Part shown: in pieces, positions 25,331 to 34,998 of the stretch
How the letters are laid out: the number at the start of each line of letters is the position of its first letter
How positions within the stretch are numbered: position 1 is the stretch's first letter
Assembly: GCA_023228995.1 (NCBI GenBank)
Contig: JALOAD010000011.1
Location: 16,845 to 80,844, forward strand
DNA: 64,000 nucleotides
DNA from: Candidatus Muiribacterium halophilum
GTDB lineage: Bacteria > Muiribacteriota > Muiribacteriia > Muiribacteriales > Muiribacteriaceae
Direction of reading: 5' to 3'
The notes under the pieces: generated by a model
Told to the model about the DNA's origin: nothing
The model's database searches: none
Seen by the model: the letters and a program-made list of their open reading frames with translations, nothing else
Position numbers and translations under genes: made by a program

Positions 25331-26671
25331 TCAAATATTAATATTGTAATTTTTTATTCTATACCTTAACATATCTCTAGTTATACCAAGAAGCCTTGCA
25401 GCCTTGCTCTGAGACCCACCGGTCTTCACCATTGCTTTTGTTATATATTCAATTTCAATTTTTTTTACAATATCATCAAGAAGAATACCTGAATCTGATA
25501 TAAATACATTTTTTTTGTCATTATCCTCTTCAATATTAAGAAATGTCTTTTTAATTATATTATCTTCAGAAAGCAATACAGCTCTATGAATTACATTTTT
25601 TAACTCTCTAATATTTCCAGGCCAATTATAATTAATGTATTTATCTATTACTTCATCAGATATTTTTTTTATATCTTTATTAAGTCTTAAATTAGATTCT
25701 TTTATAAAATATTCACATAAAATTGAAATATCTTCTTTTCTCTCCCTTAATGGAGGAATTTCAATTCTAAACACATTAAGTCTATAATAAAGATCATGTC
25801 GAAATTTACAATTTTTTATATAATCCTCAATATTTCTATTAGTTGCAGTAATTATCCTTGAATCAACAGAAACAGGTCTATTTCCACCTAATGGGATAAA
25901 TGATTTATTTTCAACTACTTTTAAAAGTTTTGCCTGAAGTTCTGGCTTCATTTCAGAAATTTCATCTAAAAATAATGTTCCTTCGGAAGTAAGTTCAAAA
26001 AAACCTTTAAAATCTTCTTTAGCATCTGTAAATGCACCTTTTTTATGTCCAAAAAGCTGAGATTCAAGCAAGGTTTCTGAAATAGATGCACAATTTATAT
26101 CAAGAAAAATAGTATTAGCTCTATTGCTTTGAGAATGTATAAAAGAAGCAATAAGCTGTTTGCCTGTACCAGATTCTCCGGTAATAAGAACAGGTTCATC
26201 AGTTTGTGCATATTTTGTAGCTTTTTCTAATATATTATTCATACATTCACTTTTAAACACAAGTTTATTATCAGATTTTGAAGATAAAATTCTATTAGCT
26301 GACTTTGTATTTTTTTCATTTATTATTTTTCTTATAGCATATTTAAGCTCAACCGGTCTAAATGGTTTTTTTATAAAATCAGATATTTTAAGTCTTATTC
26401 CATCAATAAGGTATTCTTCTTCTGGATATCCGCTAATAAGTATTACACTAATACCTTTATTATATAACTTTTTTTCTTTAAGATATTCCATTGAAGAACC
26501 ATCAGGAAGTCTTATATCCATAACAGCAATTTCAGGTTCAAAGCTCTGCAATGTTTTATCAAAATCCTTAATACTTAAACAAGTTTCTACTTCAAATTCA
26601 TCTGAAAGTTCTTTTGAAAGTCTAAATAAAACATCTGCTTCATCTTCAAGAATAAGTATTTTTTCATTCAT
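25331..26671 (-). CDS. Sigma-54-dependent response regulator, NtrC family
   Basis: A 446-residue transcription activator from the ATG at 26671, which follows AGGAGGT (the longer frame begins GTG). A receiver domain spans residues 3-118 with the phospho-Asp in IAVMDIRLPDG. The AAA+ domain (about 138-375) has Walker A GESGTGKQLIA, the L1 loop GAFTDA and Walker B TLFLDEISEM, followed by the RHDLYYRLNVFRIEIPPLRE block. A Fis-type helix-turn-helix ends it (GSQSKAARLLGITRDMLRYR). The L1 loop has Asp in place of the second Gly of GAFTGA, a common natural variant. The partner kinase gene overlaps by 8 bp. Target promoters are unknown and no convincing -24/-12 site was seen nearby. Confidence 0.95.
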   Translation of the reverse strand: MNEKILILEDEADVLFRLSKELSDEFEVETCLSIKDFDKTLQSFEPEIAVMDIRLPDGSSMEYLKEKKLYNKGISVILISGYPEEEYLIDGIRLKISDFIKKPFRPVELKYAIRKIINEKNTKSANRILSSKSDNKLVFKSECMNNILEKATKYAQTDEPVLITGESGTGKQLIASFIHSQSNRANTIFLDINCASISETLLESQLFGHKKGAFTDAKEDFKGFFELTSEGTLFLDEISEMKPELQAKLLKVVENKSFIPLGGNRPVSVDSRIITATNRNIEDYIKNCKFRHDLYYRLNVFRIEIPPLRERKEDISILCEYFIKESNLRLNKDIKKISDEVIDKYINYNWPGNIRELKNVIHRAVLLSEDNIIKKTFLNIEEDNDKKNVFISDSGILLDDIVKKIEIEYITKAMVKTGGSQSKAARLLGITRDMLRYRIKNYNINI

Positions 26672-28043
26672 TAGCACCTCCTAATTGTATAACAAATTCA
26701 CAAAAATTACCCTTTTGCGAATTGACTGTAATATTACCATTATGCATATTTACAACATTGTATACCATTGATAATCCAAGCCCAGTACCTTGAGATCCTG
26801 TTGTAAAAAAAGGATCAAATATTCTGTCTATTATATCATTATCTATACCATTTCCATTATCTTTAAATATAATATTTATTTTTTCATCTTTTTTTGTTAA
26901 TTTAATAAAAATTTCTTTATACTCTTTATCTTTTAACGCATTTTTTGAATTCATAAATAAATTAAGTAATGCTTGTTCTATTTTTTCACAATCTGCAAAA
27001 ATATTAAAATTATCTCCTTCTTTTTCAAATATTATATTTATATCTTTTGCAGCTTTTCTAAAAAAAACAATTATATTCTCAAGATTTGATGAAATATCAA
27101 TATCTTTTTTTTGATATTTTTCAATTCTAGCATAATCTAAAAATCCAGATACAAGTTTATCAATCCTGCCAACTTGTTCTAAAACTATTTTAATTGCATC
27201 TTTATCAGAAGAATCAAAATTATACAAAATATTTGATATTACATTAAGAGGGTTTTTTATTTCATGGGCAATTCCTGCAACAAGACTTCCAAGAGCTGAA
27301 AGTTTTTTACTATGATAAATTCTTTTATTTATTTCATTTATATGTTCAATTTTTTTTAAAAGTTCTTTTTCAAGATTTATATTTGTATTTTGTAATTTTT
27401 TTCTTGATTCTCTAAGCTCATTAATTAAAAAATAAAATTCTTTTGCTAAAAACTCAATTTCATCTCCTGTATTAATACTTTCAAATTCTGAAATATCAAT
27501 ATCATCAATATTTTTTTTTAAAACTTTCCTAAGTTTAACAACAGGCCCCGATATATATGAAGAAAAATAAATCATAAGAATTATTCCAAAAAGCAATGCT
27601 AAAAAAATAAACATACTAATTGTACGATTTATATAATCCATTTCTTTAAGATGAAGATTGTAAAGATTATTTAAAGTTTTTTCAGTAAAATCAATAAAAT
27701 TGTATATATCACCATATATAAGATTATTATCAATTATATTTCTATATATTTCCTCAAAACCTTTTTCTTTTAAACTAAGTTCTTTTACAGTAGTTCTTAT
27801 ATTTTCAATTTCATTATTAAGATTTACTAATTCATCTTTATCAACATAAGTAATATTTCCCATATTAAAATATTTAACTTTTAATTTGTTGATTTTAACA
27901 ATAAGTTCATATTCTTTTACAGATACTTTGAAAACATTATCAATTCTACGAAATTTTAATAAAAAAAATATAGATATACCAAGTATAATGAAGATGAAAA
28001 TGCTATATGTAAATAATAATCTTGCATTAATCTTTGTTTTCAT
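26664..28043 (-). CDS. Membrane sensor histidine kinase (NtrB-like)
   Basis: A 459-residue kinase with two membrane helices (about residues 8-28 and 142-163). They enclose a ~110-residue, mostly helical extracytoplasmic sensor resembling four-helix-bundle sensors. A HAMP region follows and then a coiled coil. The H-box is LVAGIAHEIKNPLNVIS. The ATPase domain shows the N box (NLFMNSKNALKD), G1 (FKDNGNGIDNDI), F (DPFFTTGSQGTGLGLS) and G2 motifs. The AHEIKNPL form is typical of kinases paired with sigma-54 activators, and such a regulator overlaps it downstream. It is the penultimate gene of the long run from mmdA; the signal sensed is unknown. Confidence 0.95.
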   Translation of the reverse strand: MKTKINARLLFTYSIFIFIILGISIFFLLKFRRIDNVFKVSVKEYELIVKINKLKVKYFNMGNITYVDKDELVNLNNEIENIRTTVKELSLKEKGFEEIYRNIIDNNLIYGDIYNFIDFTEKTLNNLYNLHLKEMDYINRTISMFIFLALLFGIILMIYFSSYISGPVVKLRKVLKKNIDDIDISEFESINTGDEIEFLAKEFYFLINELRESRKKLQNTNINLEKELLKKIEHINEINKRIYHSKKLSALGSLVAGIAHEIKNPLNVISNILYNFDSSDKDAIKIVLEQVGRIDKLVSGFLDYARIEKYQKKDIDISSNLENIIVFFRKAAKDINIIFEKEGDNFNIFADCEKIEQALLNLFMNSKNALKDKEYKEIFIKLTKKDEKINIIFKDNGNGIDNDIIDRIFDPFFTTGSQGTGLGLSMVYNVVNMHNGNITVNSQKGNFCEFVIQLGGANE

Positions 28044-28074
28044 TATTAAATTCTCTGATTAAAAGTAACTTTTG

Positions 28075-28608
28075 CTAAAAAACAAATTTTTCAACTGAAA
28101 AAGAAAAAATTAAAAATCCTGAAAAATCTTTTTTATCTACTTTACATCCTGTTTTTTCAATAAGTTCAGTTATTATTTCAACATTTGTTTTTTTAGTCTT
28201 TTCTGGCAATCTAAAAGCTGTTTTTCCTAATTGCTGTATAATTAAACCTTGTTTTGAAACATCTATATTATCAATTGATTTTACAGCTTTTATTCTTTCA
28301 GTTAAAAATAATTCAAAAGTCATATTTTTTATCTGTTCTGGATCAGGCATATTTTTTTTAGAATCGCCTTTTATAACCATAAGAAGCATATCTCTAAGAT
28401 TAAGAAGAAATGTTCTATCCATAGTTATATGACAAGCTTCTCCTATAATTTCATTATTATGTTTTACAATTATTCCAATACCAGATTTCAAATCAAATAT
28501 TTCTGGATAATCTTTTTCATCAAATTCAAATACATTACTATTTGTTATATACTCATTCAATATATTTCTAACAAAAAGTTCTAATTCTTTTTTTATACTA
28601 TTTATCAT
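28075..28608 (-). CDS. Hypothetical protein (177 residues)
   Basis: No family is recognised. The product is soluble, with mixed alpha/beta character. The first ~95 residues include a pattern like a small sensor fold (GIGIIVKHNNEIIGEACHIT, then LLNLRDMLLMVIKGD). The rest has NVEIITELIEKTGCKVDKKD and ends in beta strand. A GGAG ribosome site precedes the ATG. It lies between the exported barrel-like gene and the histidine kinase, 31 bp before the latter, so it may belong to the signalling pair; a CheX/CheC-like role was considered but no motif supports it. Confidence 0.62.
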   Translation of the reverse strand: MINSIKKELELFVRNILNEYITNSNVFEFDEKDYPEIFDLKSGIGIIVKHNNEIIGEACHITMDRTFLLNLRDMLLMVIKGDSKKNMPDPEQIKNMTFELFLTERIKAVKSIDNIDVSKQGLIIQQLGKTAFRLPEKTKKTNVEIITELIEKTGCKVDKKDFSGFLIFSFSVEKFVF

Positions 28609-28619
28609 TATTTAATCTC

Positions 28620-29558
28620 CTAAAATTTATAATCAAACCCTGCTCCAGTTACCTGATAATTATTAAGTATATCATCAATATAGAAGAAAAACACTTCATA
28701 ATCATCTTTTGAACCAACAATTCTAAATACACTCTGAGCTTTTTGATTATAAAAACCCATTACAAGTTCGCTTTCAAGTTGGATATATGGGCTTAAAACA
28801 TATTTAATACCAATATCAGCTTTCGATTTATCAGAATTAATATTGTAAACAAAATTTAAAATTGCCTGAATATTATTATCAAGAGAATAATCTGCAGAAA
28901 GTATCAAAGAATCATTTCCTCCTCTCGTGACATACGAGATTGCAGAAGATAAACCCTCAAAACTACCAATTTTACTTTTTAAAGCAAACACATTGCTTTC
29001 TGTAACAACATTAAAAGAACTATCCTCAGTTACAAAAAATGAAAACCCAACTTCTATATCTTTTTCAACTCCACTAACTAATCTAATATTTGAAGAATTT
29101 CTATGAAATTCATTACCTTTAAATGCAAAATCAATTCTCGAAAAACTATAACTCAATATAGTTTTTTCAGGTGAAAGTATATTGCAATCAATTAAATTTA
29201 AAATACCACTAATTCCATAATGTGAAGATGTAATTTTAAAAATATCACTTGAAATTGTATTTGTATTTTTTGTCATTTTATTCATAGTAAATGAAAACTG
29301 ACTATCTTTTTGTATTATTAGATTTTTAGAATAATCAATATATCCATCTTTTACTGCTTTTAAAAAAATATTATCTGAAACTTGTGAAATATTAAAATAT
29401 CCATTTTCATCACTCATATAAACTTCATCATTTACAGTAATTGTAACATCAGAAACAACATTCATACTACTATCAAATATATTTCCATGAATTGTAAAAG
29501 AAAAAGTATTAAAACTAAATAATAAAGCAATAAAACAGTAAATAATTGCTTTTTTCAT
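28620..29558 (-). CDS. Exported protein with carboxypeptidase-regulatory-like domain and beta-rich C-terminus
   Basis: A signal peptide (about residues 1-20) precedes a ~75-residue Ig-like CarboxypepD_reg/CnaB-type domain: TIHGNIFDSSMNVVSDVTIT, then MSDENGYFNISQVSDN and KDGYIDYSKNL. The remaining ~210 residues are alternating hydrophobic/polar strands (for example DEVEVGFSFF-like and IQAILNFVYNINSDKS), as in outer-membrane barrels of the TonB-dependent/plug type but too short for a receptor. Its ATG overlaps the stop of the 840-residue TPR gene as ATGA. An envelope role beside that protein is likely; the exact one is unknown. Confidence 0.7.
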   Translation of the reverse strand: MKKAIIYCFIALLFSFNTFSFTIHGNIFDSSMNVVSDVTITVNDEVYMSDENGYFNISQVSDNIFLKAVKDGYIDYSKNLIIQKDSQFSFTMNKMTKNTNTISSDIFKITSSHYGISGILNLIDCNILSPEKTILSYSFSRIDFAFKGNEFHRNSSNIRLVSGVEKDIEVGFSFFVTEDSSFNVVTESNVFALKSKIGSFEGLSSAISYVTRGGNDSLILSADYSLDNNIQAILNFVYNINSDKSKADIGIKYVLSPYIQLESELVMGFYNQKAQSVFRIVGSKDDYEVFFFYIDDILNNYQVTGAGFDYKF

Positions 29559-32077
29559 GTTTCATCCGTCGATAATGCAAGGTTTTCATATCTTTCAAAT
29601 ACATCTCTATAAGAAATATCAATTCTGCATATTTTATCATACATTTTTACAGCATTTTCAAGATCTCCGTTTTCCTCAAGCTTTCTACCTATCTGATAAA
29701 TAAGTTCTTTAAGTTTTCTTTCCATAAGTTCTTCATCAAAATTATTTTTTTCATACTGTTTAAGAGCTGATTCTATCATATCTTTTTTTAAATAAGCATA
29801 AGTTAAATAAAATCCAGTATCATTTTTTCTAAAAGAGTTATCAAAAAGTTCATTGAATATAGTAATTGCATCATTATATTCCCCATCATTAAACAAAGCT
29901 TTAGCTCTAGAAAATTTCTCCTCTTCACTCTCTTCAATTATGCTTTTCTTAGTTTCAGAATACGATGCTCTTAATTTTCTAAGGTCTTTAATATTATCAG
30001 ATATATAATAATTACCTGGATCTATTTGAAGAAGATTTTCATATTCTATAAGAGCTTGATTAAGATTTCCATTCGCAATAAAACTTTTTTTAAATATATC
30101 ATGAGCTTCAGCATTATTTATATCTCTTCTAAATACAAATTTAACTTCCTTAATAGCTTTTTCATATTCACCAATAGCACAATAAGTTTTTGCAACTAAA
30201 ATATGAACAGCAATATTTTCAAAATCAAATTCAAGTAATTTATTAAAGACTTTTAATGAATTTTTATTGTATATTTCAGCTTTTTTATATTCATCACCTA
30301 AAAGATTTAAAACTTCAAGATTATCTTTTTCATGAACAAATACTTTTTCAAGAATATTAATTTTATTTTCGTCAAAAATTTCAATTTCAGGTTTAAAATC
30401 AGGATTTCTCTTTTTTTCCCAAAAGTATTTTACAATTATTTTTAATAATCTTATATTATCTGGCTCTTTAATAAAAAGAACTTTATAAGAATATAAAGCT
30501 TCTTTTGTGAAAATTTCTTTTTTAAGATTTATCATAGCATAATAGCTCATGAGTTCTTCATCTTCAGCAATTATCTTTTCAGCTTCTTTAAGAAGAATTT
30601 CAGCTTGATCAACATCTCTAAGCTGTATATAAGAAAAAATAAGCATTTTATAAATTTTAATTTTCTTTTGTCTTACAAATTTATATTTTCTGACTGTTTC
30701 TAAAAGTTCAACAACATCAGACCATGATCTTTTTGCAAAAAACTCTTCTGCTTTTTTTATATTAACTCTTTTTTTAACAATAGGAGAATTATAAGCTATT
30801 AAAAATATCAATATTATAAGTAATGCATACACAAAATAATTTTTTAGACTTGGCAAAAATAATTTCATCTTTATATCTGAAATTCTCTTTTCTATATTAT
30901 TATCAATATTAGGATACTTATTAAGATAATCCTTAAAATTTTCTTTAATATAAGAAAAATGTTTTCTTGAACTTATATAATCGCCAATAAAGTAATAACT
31001 ATCTGCAAGGTAAATCCATACTTTAATATCAGTTTTATCATTTTCAAGTATTTTAAAACAATATTCAATTTGTTTTTCATAATCTTCTAAATTTTTATAA
31101 CTTTCCATTATCTTCATGTTAAGAATATTCTGATTAAGATTGTTAGGAATAGTTTCTGACGCTTTTTTTAAATAAGATACAGCCTGATGATATCTTCCAA
31201 TCTTAAACATCTTCATTCCATCTGTAAATAACTTTTCAGCTTCATTTGAAATATTATAATCTTCTTTTATTTTATCTCTAAAATTAAGATATATTGAATT
31301 GTTTTTAGATAAAGTAATTGCTTTTTCTATATTTTCTAAAGCAGCTGTCCAATTTTTCATCCTATAATAATCATTTGATTTTATATAAGAAGTTTCGGCA
31401 ATATCATCTACTTCATTTTTTTTAATTGTTTCTTTACTAATATTATTTTGTCCATATTTTGTCTTTTCATCTAAAATACTTTTTAAAGATTCAAATATTG
31501 AAGGGTCATCTGGTGCAAGATGAAATGCTTTTTCAATATTTTCAGAAGCTTTTTCAAAATTCCCGCTTCCCTGATAAACCTTAGCTGCAATTTCATATAA
31601 ACGAGCACTTCTTGGAAGAAATTCCTTAGCTTTTTCAAAAATATCAAGAGCTTCTCTAAATTCTTTGTTTAAAAAATATATATTTATAAGTTCTATATAC
31701 CATTTTTCCTCATACTTAAAGGAATCTATCTTTAACTTAAGATCATTTACTGAAGAACGGCGTATTTCTTCAAGAAGCTTTATTGAAGGTTCGTCAGAAG
31801 GATACATTGACAATATAAATCTGGTTTCTTCAAGTGCTTTAGAATAATCATTAACTTTAAAAAAACAAACAGCCAGATTATATCTTGCATTAAGATCTTC
31901 TTGCTTAATAATAAGAGCTTTTTTAAAAAGATCTTTAGCCTGACCATAATCACTTGAATTAAAATACATAATACCTTGCTTCATATATGTATCAAAATCA
32001 GAAGCATAAATATTCATGCAAAAAAAAGCTATAAAAAATATAATATATAATTTTAAATATTTAATGGTTTTCCACAT
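29555..32077 (-). CDS. Two-sided TPR membrane protein (840 residues)
   Basis: A signal peptide or anchor (about residues 7-25) precedes TPRs: DFDTYMKQGIMYFNSSDYGQ, ALIIKQEDLNARYNLAVCFF and others up to ~390. A single transmembrane helix at about 413-430 (FVYALLIILIFLIAYN) separates them from a second series (about 440-835), including LVAKTYCAIGEYEKAIKEV and FNDGEYNDAITIFNELF. If the first segment is cleaved, the first TPR array is outside the inner membrane and the second in the cytosol, suiting a link across the membrane. It overlaps the 32053 TPR gene by 25 bp and the 28620 gene by 4 bp. Confidence 0.82.
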   Translation of the reverse strand: MWKTIKYLKLYIIFFIAFFCMNIYASDFDTYMKQGIMYFNSSDYGQAKDLFKKALIIKQEDLNARYNLAVCFFKVNDYSKALEETRFILSMYPSDEPSIKLLEEIRRSSVNDLKLKIDSFKYEEKWYIELINIYFLNKEFREALDIFEKAKEFLPRSARLYEIAAKVYQGSGNFEKASENIEKAFHLAPDDPSIFESLKSILDEKTKYGQNNISKETIKKNEVDDIAETSYIKSNDYYRMKNWTAALENIEKAITLSKNNSIYLNFRDKIKEDYNISNEAEKLFTDGMKMFKIGRYHQAVSYLKKASETIPNNLNQNILNMKIMESYKNLEDYEKQIEYCFKILENDKTDIKVWIYLADSYYFIGDYISSRKHFSYIKENFKDYLNKYPNIDNNIEKRISDIKMKLFLPSLKNYFVYALLIILIFLIAYNSPIVKKRVNIKKAEEFFAKRSWSDVVELLETVRKYKFVRQKKIKIYKMLIFSYIQLRDVDQAEILLKEAEKIIAEDEELMSYYAMINLKKEIFTKEALYSYKVLFIKEPDNIRLLKIIVKYFWEKKRNPDFKPEIEIFDENKINILEKVFVHEKDNLEVLNLLGDEYKKAEIYNKNSLKVFNKLLEFDFENIAVHILVAKTYCAIGEYEKAIKEVKFVFRRDINNAEAHDIFKKSFIANGNLNQALIEYENLLQIDPGNYYISDNIKDLRKLRASYSETKKSIIEESEEEKFSRAKALFNDGEYNDAITIFNELFDNSFRKNDTGFYLTYAYLKKDMIESALKQYEKNNFDEELMERKLKELIYQIGRKLEENGDLENAVKMYDKICRIDISYRDVFERYENLALSTDET

Positions 32078-33381
32078 TTTTCACAAAATTTTTGTTCACT
32101 AGTATTAATATGAGCACATACAGGACAAATTTTAATTCCTTGTTCCATAATAGAATTTTTATCTTTTATCATACGATTTTCTATATCCAAACCCTCTTTT
32201 CTTTTTTCATGTTCATCAAACATATTTTCTAAAAAAACTGATTCAGGATATTTTTTCCTTAACTCAGTGTAAAACTCTTTTAAATTATCCATTTTCCCGG
32301 TAGCTTTAGCACTATCAAAAAATATTTTATGAAGATTTTTATCTTCCATAAATTCTTTCATACTTAAAAAATCTTTGGCAAATTTATAAGCTTGTTCATG
32401 TTTTTTATTAGAAACATAACATTTTAATAAAGTGCTTTTAAGTTTATTATCATCAGGTCTCAATTTTTCAAGAACTTTTTCATATATAGGAATCATAGCA
32501 GGATCAAGATCCTGTTTTCTAATACCTCTAAGACAAATCATATCAGCAGCATCAAGATTTTCTGGATTATATCTATAAATTTTATTATATATATTCATAG
32601 CAGAATCATTTATATCTTTTCTTGCAACATAATAATCAAAAAGCATATTTATAATCTTAGTATCGCTTGGATTTTTTTGTAATTTAATCTCATATTCTTT
32701 TATTGCCATTGGTGAAGTATCATTTGTCTTTATAAAAATTTCACAAAGAAGATCATGAAGCTCAGGTGAAATAGTTTTCATTCTAATACCATTCATTGCA
32801 TATTTTTTAGCATTAGTATAAACACCCATTTTATAATAAGCTTTTGCCAAAGTTGCATTTATAAAATATTTATCTGGAATTGTAAAAGAATATGGTTTAT
32901 CTAAAATACTTCTTGTAATCTTAACTGTATTTTCATAATTACCTTTTAAAAATTCATCTTTTATTTTAATAAGATCAGCATCTTTTCCTTTTTCAAGTCT
33001 GTTTTCAGCACCAGCATTATAAACTGAAATAATTTTAAATACAAAAGAAAAAAACATTATAAATCCAACAATATAAAAAGCAATCTTAAATCTATCAATA
33101 AAATCCATAGCTTCAGCTTTATAATGATTCATTTTAAGTTTCATATTTTGTGGTCTCATTGTATAAGCTGTAAGATAATTTTCACTTGCTTTCTTATAAT
33201 CTTTGTTTTTATAAGCTTCTTCAGCTACTTTTATAATAAAATCAGGATTTTTCTTTTGCTCCATAAGCTTTTCTTCTTCTAATTTTCTTTCAAATATCGA
33301 ATCAAAAACGTCTTTTTTCTTTTCTTCAGAAAAACTTACAAAAGACATTAAAACAAGAAAAACAAAAAATATTTTTTTCAA
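32053..33381 (-). CDS. TPR membrane protein with C-terminal zinc ribbon
   Basis: The longer frame starts at an ATG (33402) that lies before the ribosome site. A TTG at 33381 follows AAAGGAGG by 4 bases and overlaps the PHP-gene stop as TTGA, giving 442 residues that begin directly with a signal peptide (KKIFFVFLVLMSFVSFS). One TPR, a transmembrane helix (about residues 98-119), then a cytosolic TPR series (for example EDIFIKTNDTSPMAIKEYE-like and MAIKEYEIKLQKNPSD) follow. The end is a zinc ribbon CPVC-x14-CEKCG. The layout matches the 840-residue protein downstream (same topology), which overlaps it. Role unknown; likely a partner of that protein. Confidence 0.82.
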   Translation of the reverse strand: MKKIFFVFLVLMSFVSFSEEKKKDVFDSIFERKLEEEKLMEQKKNPDFIIKVAEEAYKNKDYKKASENYLTAYTMRPQNMKLKMNHYKAEAMDFIDRFKIAFYIVGFIMFFSFVFKIISVYNAGAENRLEKGKDADLIKIKDEFLKGNYENTVKITRSILDKPYSFTIPDKYFINATLAKAYYKMGVYTNAKKYAMNGIRMKTISPELHDLLCEIFIKTNDTSPMAIKEYEIKLQKNPSDTKIINMLFDYYVARKDINDSAMNIYNKIYRYNPENLDAADMICLRGIRKQDLDPAMIPIYEKVLEKLRPDDNKLKSTLLKCYVSNKKHEQAYKFAKDFLSMKEFMEDKNLHKIFFDSAKATGKMDNLKEFYTELRKKYPESVFLENMFDEHEKRKEGLDIENRMIKDKNSIMEQGIKICPVCAHINTSEQKFCEKCGKPLNI

Positions 33382-34193
33382 AACGCCTCCTTTAATTTGC
33401 AAAAATATAAATAATCTATACAGAAATTCCCAATTTCAGGATTTTTATCTCCATTTCCATGATAATCACTACCACCAGTAATAAGCATATTTTTTTTCTT
33501 TGCTAAATCTAAAAACTCTTGCATAAGATTACTATCGTGTGAAGGATGAAATACTTCAATTCCATCTATGCCTTTTTTTATAACAATATCAAAATAATCT
33601 CTGTTTTTTAAAACACCCGGGTGAGCTATAACAGCAATACCATTATTATCTTTAATAAGTTTAATAGTATTTTCAATATCCATGCCATTATCACGCTCAG
33701 CATAACCAGGAAGCCCGATTGACAAAAAATTATTAAAAGCTTCATTTTTATTTTTCACATAATTTTTTTCAATCATAGCCATAGCAATATGAGGTCTTCC
33801 AATATAATCACTTGCTCCTGTAAATTTTATCACATCTTCTATTGATAAGACAATATTAAGTTTTGAAAGTTTAGCTAATATTTGATAAGCACGCTGAATT
33901 CGTTTTTTTCTAAGTGTTTTAAGTATATCTTGAACTTCATTTGAAACAGGAGAATTAAAATATCCAATTATATGTATTTCATCATCTGGCATATCAACAG
34001 AAAACTCTATACCTCTAATAACTTCTACACCACAAGTTTTTCCGCAATTAACTGCTTCTTCAACACCATTCATAGTATCATGGTCAGTTATAGACATACC
34101 AATAATACCATTTTGAGAAGCTGATTTTACAATATCTGTAGGAGAAAAACATCCATCTGAAGCTGTAGTGTGAATATGAAGGTCTATTGCCAC
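33378..34193 (-). CDS. PHP-domain phosphoesterase (TrpH/RNase AM type)
   Basis: This 271-residue cytosolic protein is a metal-dependent PHP hydrolase. Metal ligands are visible in IDLHIHTTASDGCFSP, SITDHDTMNGVEEA, GIEFSVD, the His of IAVIAHPGVLK, IEVFHPSHD and GGSDYHGNG. Members hydrolyse 3',5'-nucleoside bisphosphate or act as 5'-3' exoribonuclease on short RNA (RNase AM). The length is normal. It overlaps the lipoprotein gene by 10 bp and the TPR-zinc-ribbon gene by 4 bp, so it is well inside the operon. The exact substrate cannot be told. Confidence 0.9.
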   Translation of the reverse strand: MAIDLHIHTTASDGCFSPTDIVKSASQNGIIGMSITDHDTMNGVEEAVNCGKTCGVEVIRGIEFSVDMPDDEIHIIGYFNSPVSNEVQDILKTLRKKRIQRAYQILAKLSKLNIVLSIEDVIKFTGASDYIGRPHIAMAMIEKNYVKNKNEAFNNFLSIGLPGYAERDNGMDIENTIKLIKDNNGIAVIAHPGVLKNRDYFDIVIKKGIDGIEVFHPSHDSNLMQEFLDLAKKKNMLITGGSDYHGNGDKNPEIGNFCIDYLYFCKLKEAF

Positions 34194-34969
34194 TCAGTTG
34201 CTCCTTCATAAAAAAAATAGTTTATTTCATCTTTATACGAAGAATTCTTTGGAGGAGAATTTCTATTTACATTTTTAAACCAGAATAGTTTCATCGGATC
34301 TTTTGATCTTGCTTCTTCTTCTGTTACAAATCTCCATTTCACTTTTATTTTACCATTTCTTTTTCCAGTAAGATACTCCATAGCTGTTGGAGAAATATCA
34401 ATACCTGCTCCATTACATTCTATAGTCTGCATTTTAGAAAATATTCCCTGTTTTGCATATTGATCATAAAGATTAACAATTTCACCTATATTTTCTTCAG
34501 TTTTTGGTCTTATTTCAGGAACTCCATTCATAGCACTAAATACATATTGAAAATCCTCAACAAACCATGGTCCAACATCTTCCCATTGACAATATAGATA
34601 TTTACCATCTTTTTCATTTATTATCTCAACCCATTTATTTTTAACAGGTTGACTTAAAAGCTGATATGACCAACCAAGTGGAATTTTAAAACCTTTCTCA
34701 TATGCCATTTTAAAAGTTACATTATTAAAAGGAAGAGCATAATAATAAGGATTTATCTCTGTTTTTTCTCCCCAAGCAGAATCTCCAGATGAAAGATCAT
34801 CTTCATCTAAAAGAATTGAAAAATTTGTACAAATTATATTATTATGATAAAAATATGTATTATTAACAACTACAACATCATCATCTTCAAAAAAACATCC
34901 AGTTGCATAAAATAAAACTACAGAAATTAGAACAAAAAATAAAAAAATCTTAATATTTTTCAAAAACAT
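34184..34969 (-). CDS. Lipoprotein with RlpA-like double-psi beta-barrel
   Basis: The signal peptide ends in a lipobox (FYATGC, Cys at about residue 25), so Lgt and LspA would process it. After a ~90-residue N-terminal region the core resembles the RlpA/expansin barrel: KWVEIINEKDGKYLYCQWED then VGPW, and later GAGIDISPTAMEYLTGKRNG, ending VKWRFV. The GP turn and the I-D-[IL]-S pattern are the family's best markers; the usual Arg before GP is Val. RlpA-type proteins bind or cut denuded glycan strands; whether this one is active is open. The protein is 261 residues and ends 10 bp into the PHP gene. Confidence 0.72.
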   Translation of the reverse strand: MFLKNIKIFLFFVLISVVLFYATGCFFEDDDVVVVNNTYFYHNNIICTNFSILLDEDDLSSGDSAWGEKTEINPYYYALPFNNVTFKMAYEKGFKIPLGWSYQLLSQPVKNKWVEIINEKDGKYLYCQWEDVGPWFVEDFQYVFSAMNGVPEIRPKTEENIGEIVNLYDQYAKQGIFSKMQTIECNGAGIDISPTAMEYLTGKRNGKIKVKWRFVTEEEARSKDPMKLFWFKNVNRNSPPKNSSYKDEINYFFYEGATEWQ

Positions 34970-34998
34970 CTTTATAAACCCCGTATTAAAACCACTTA

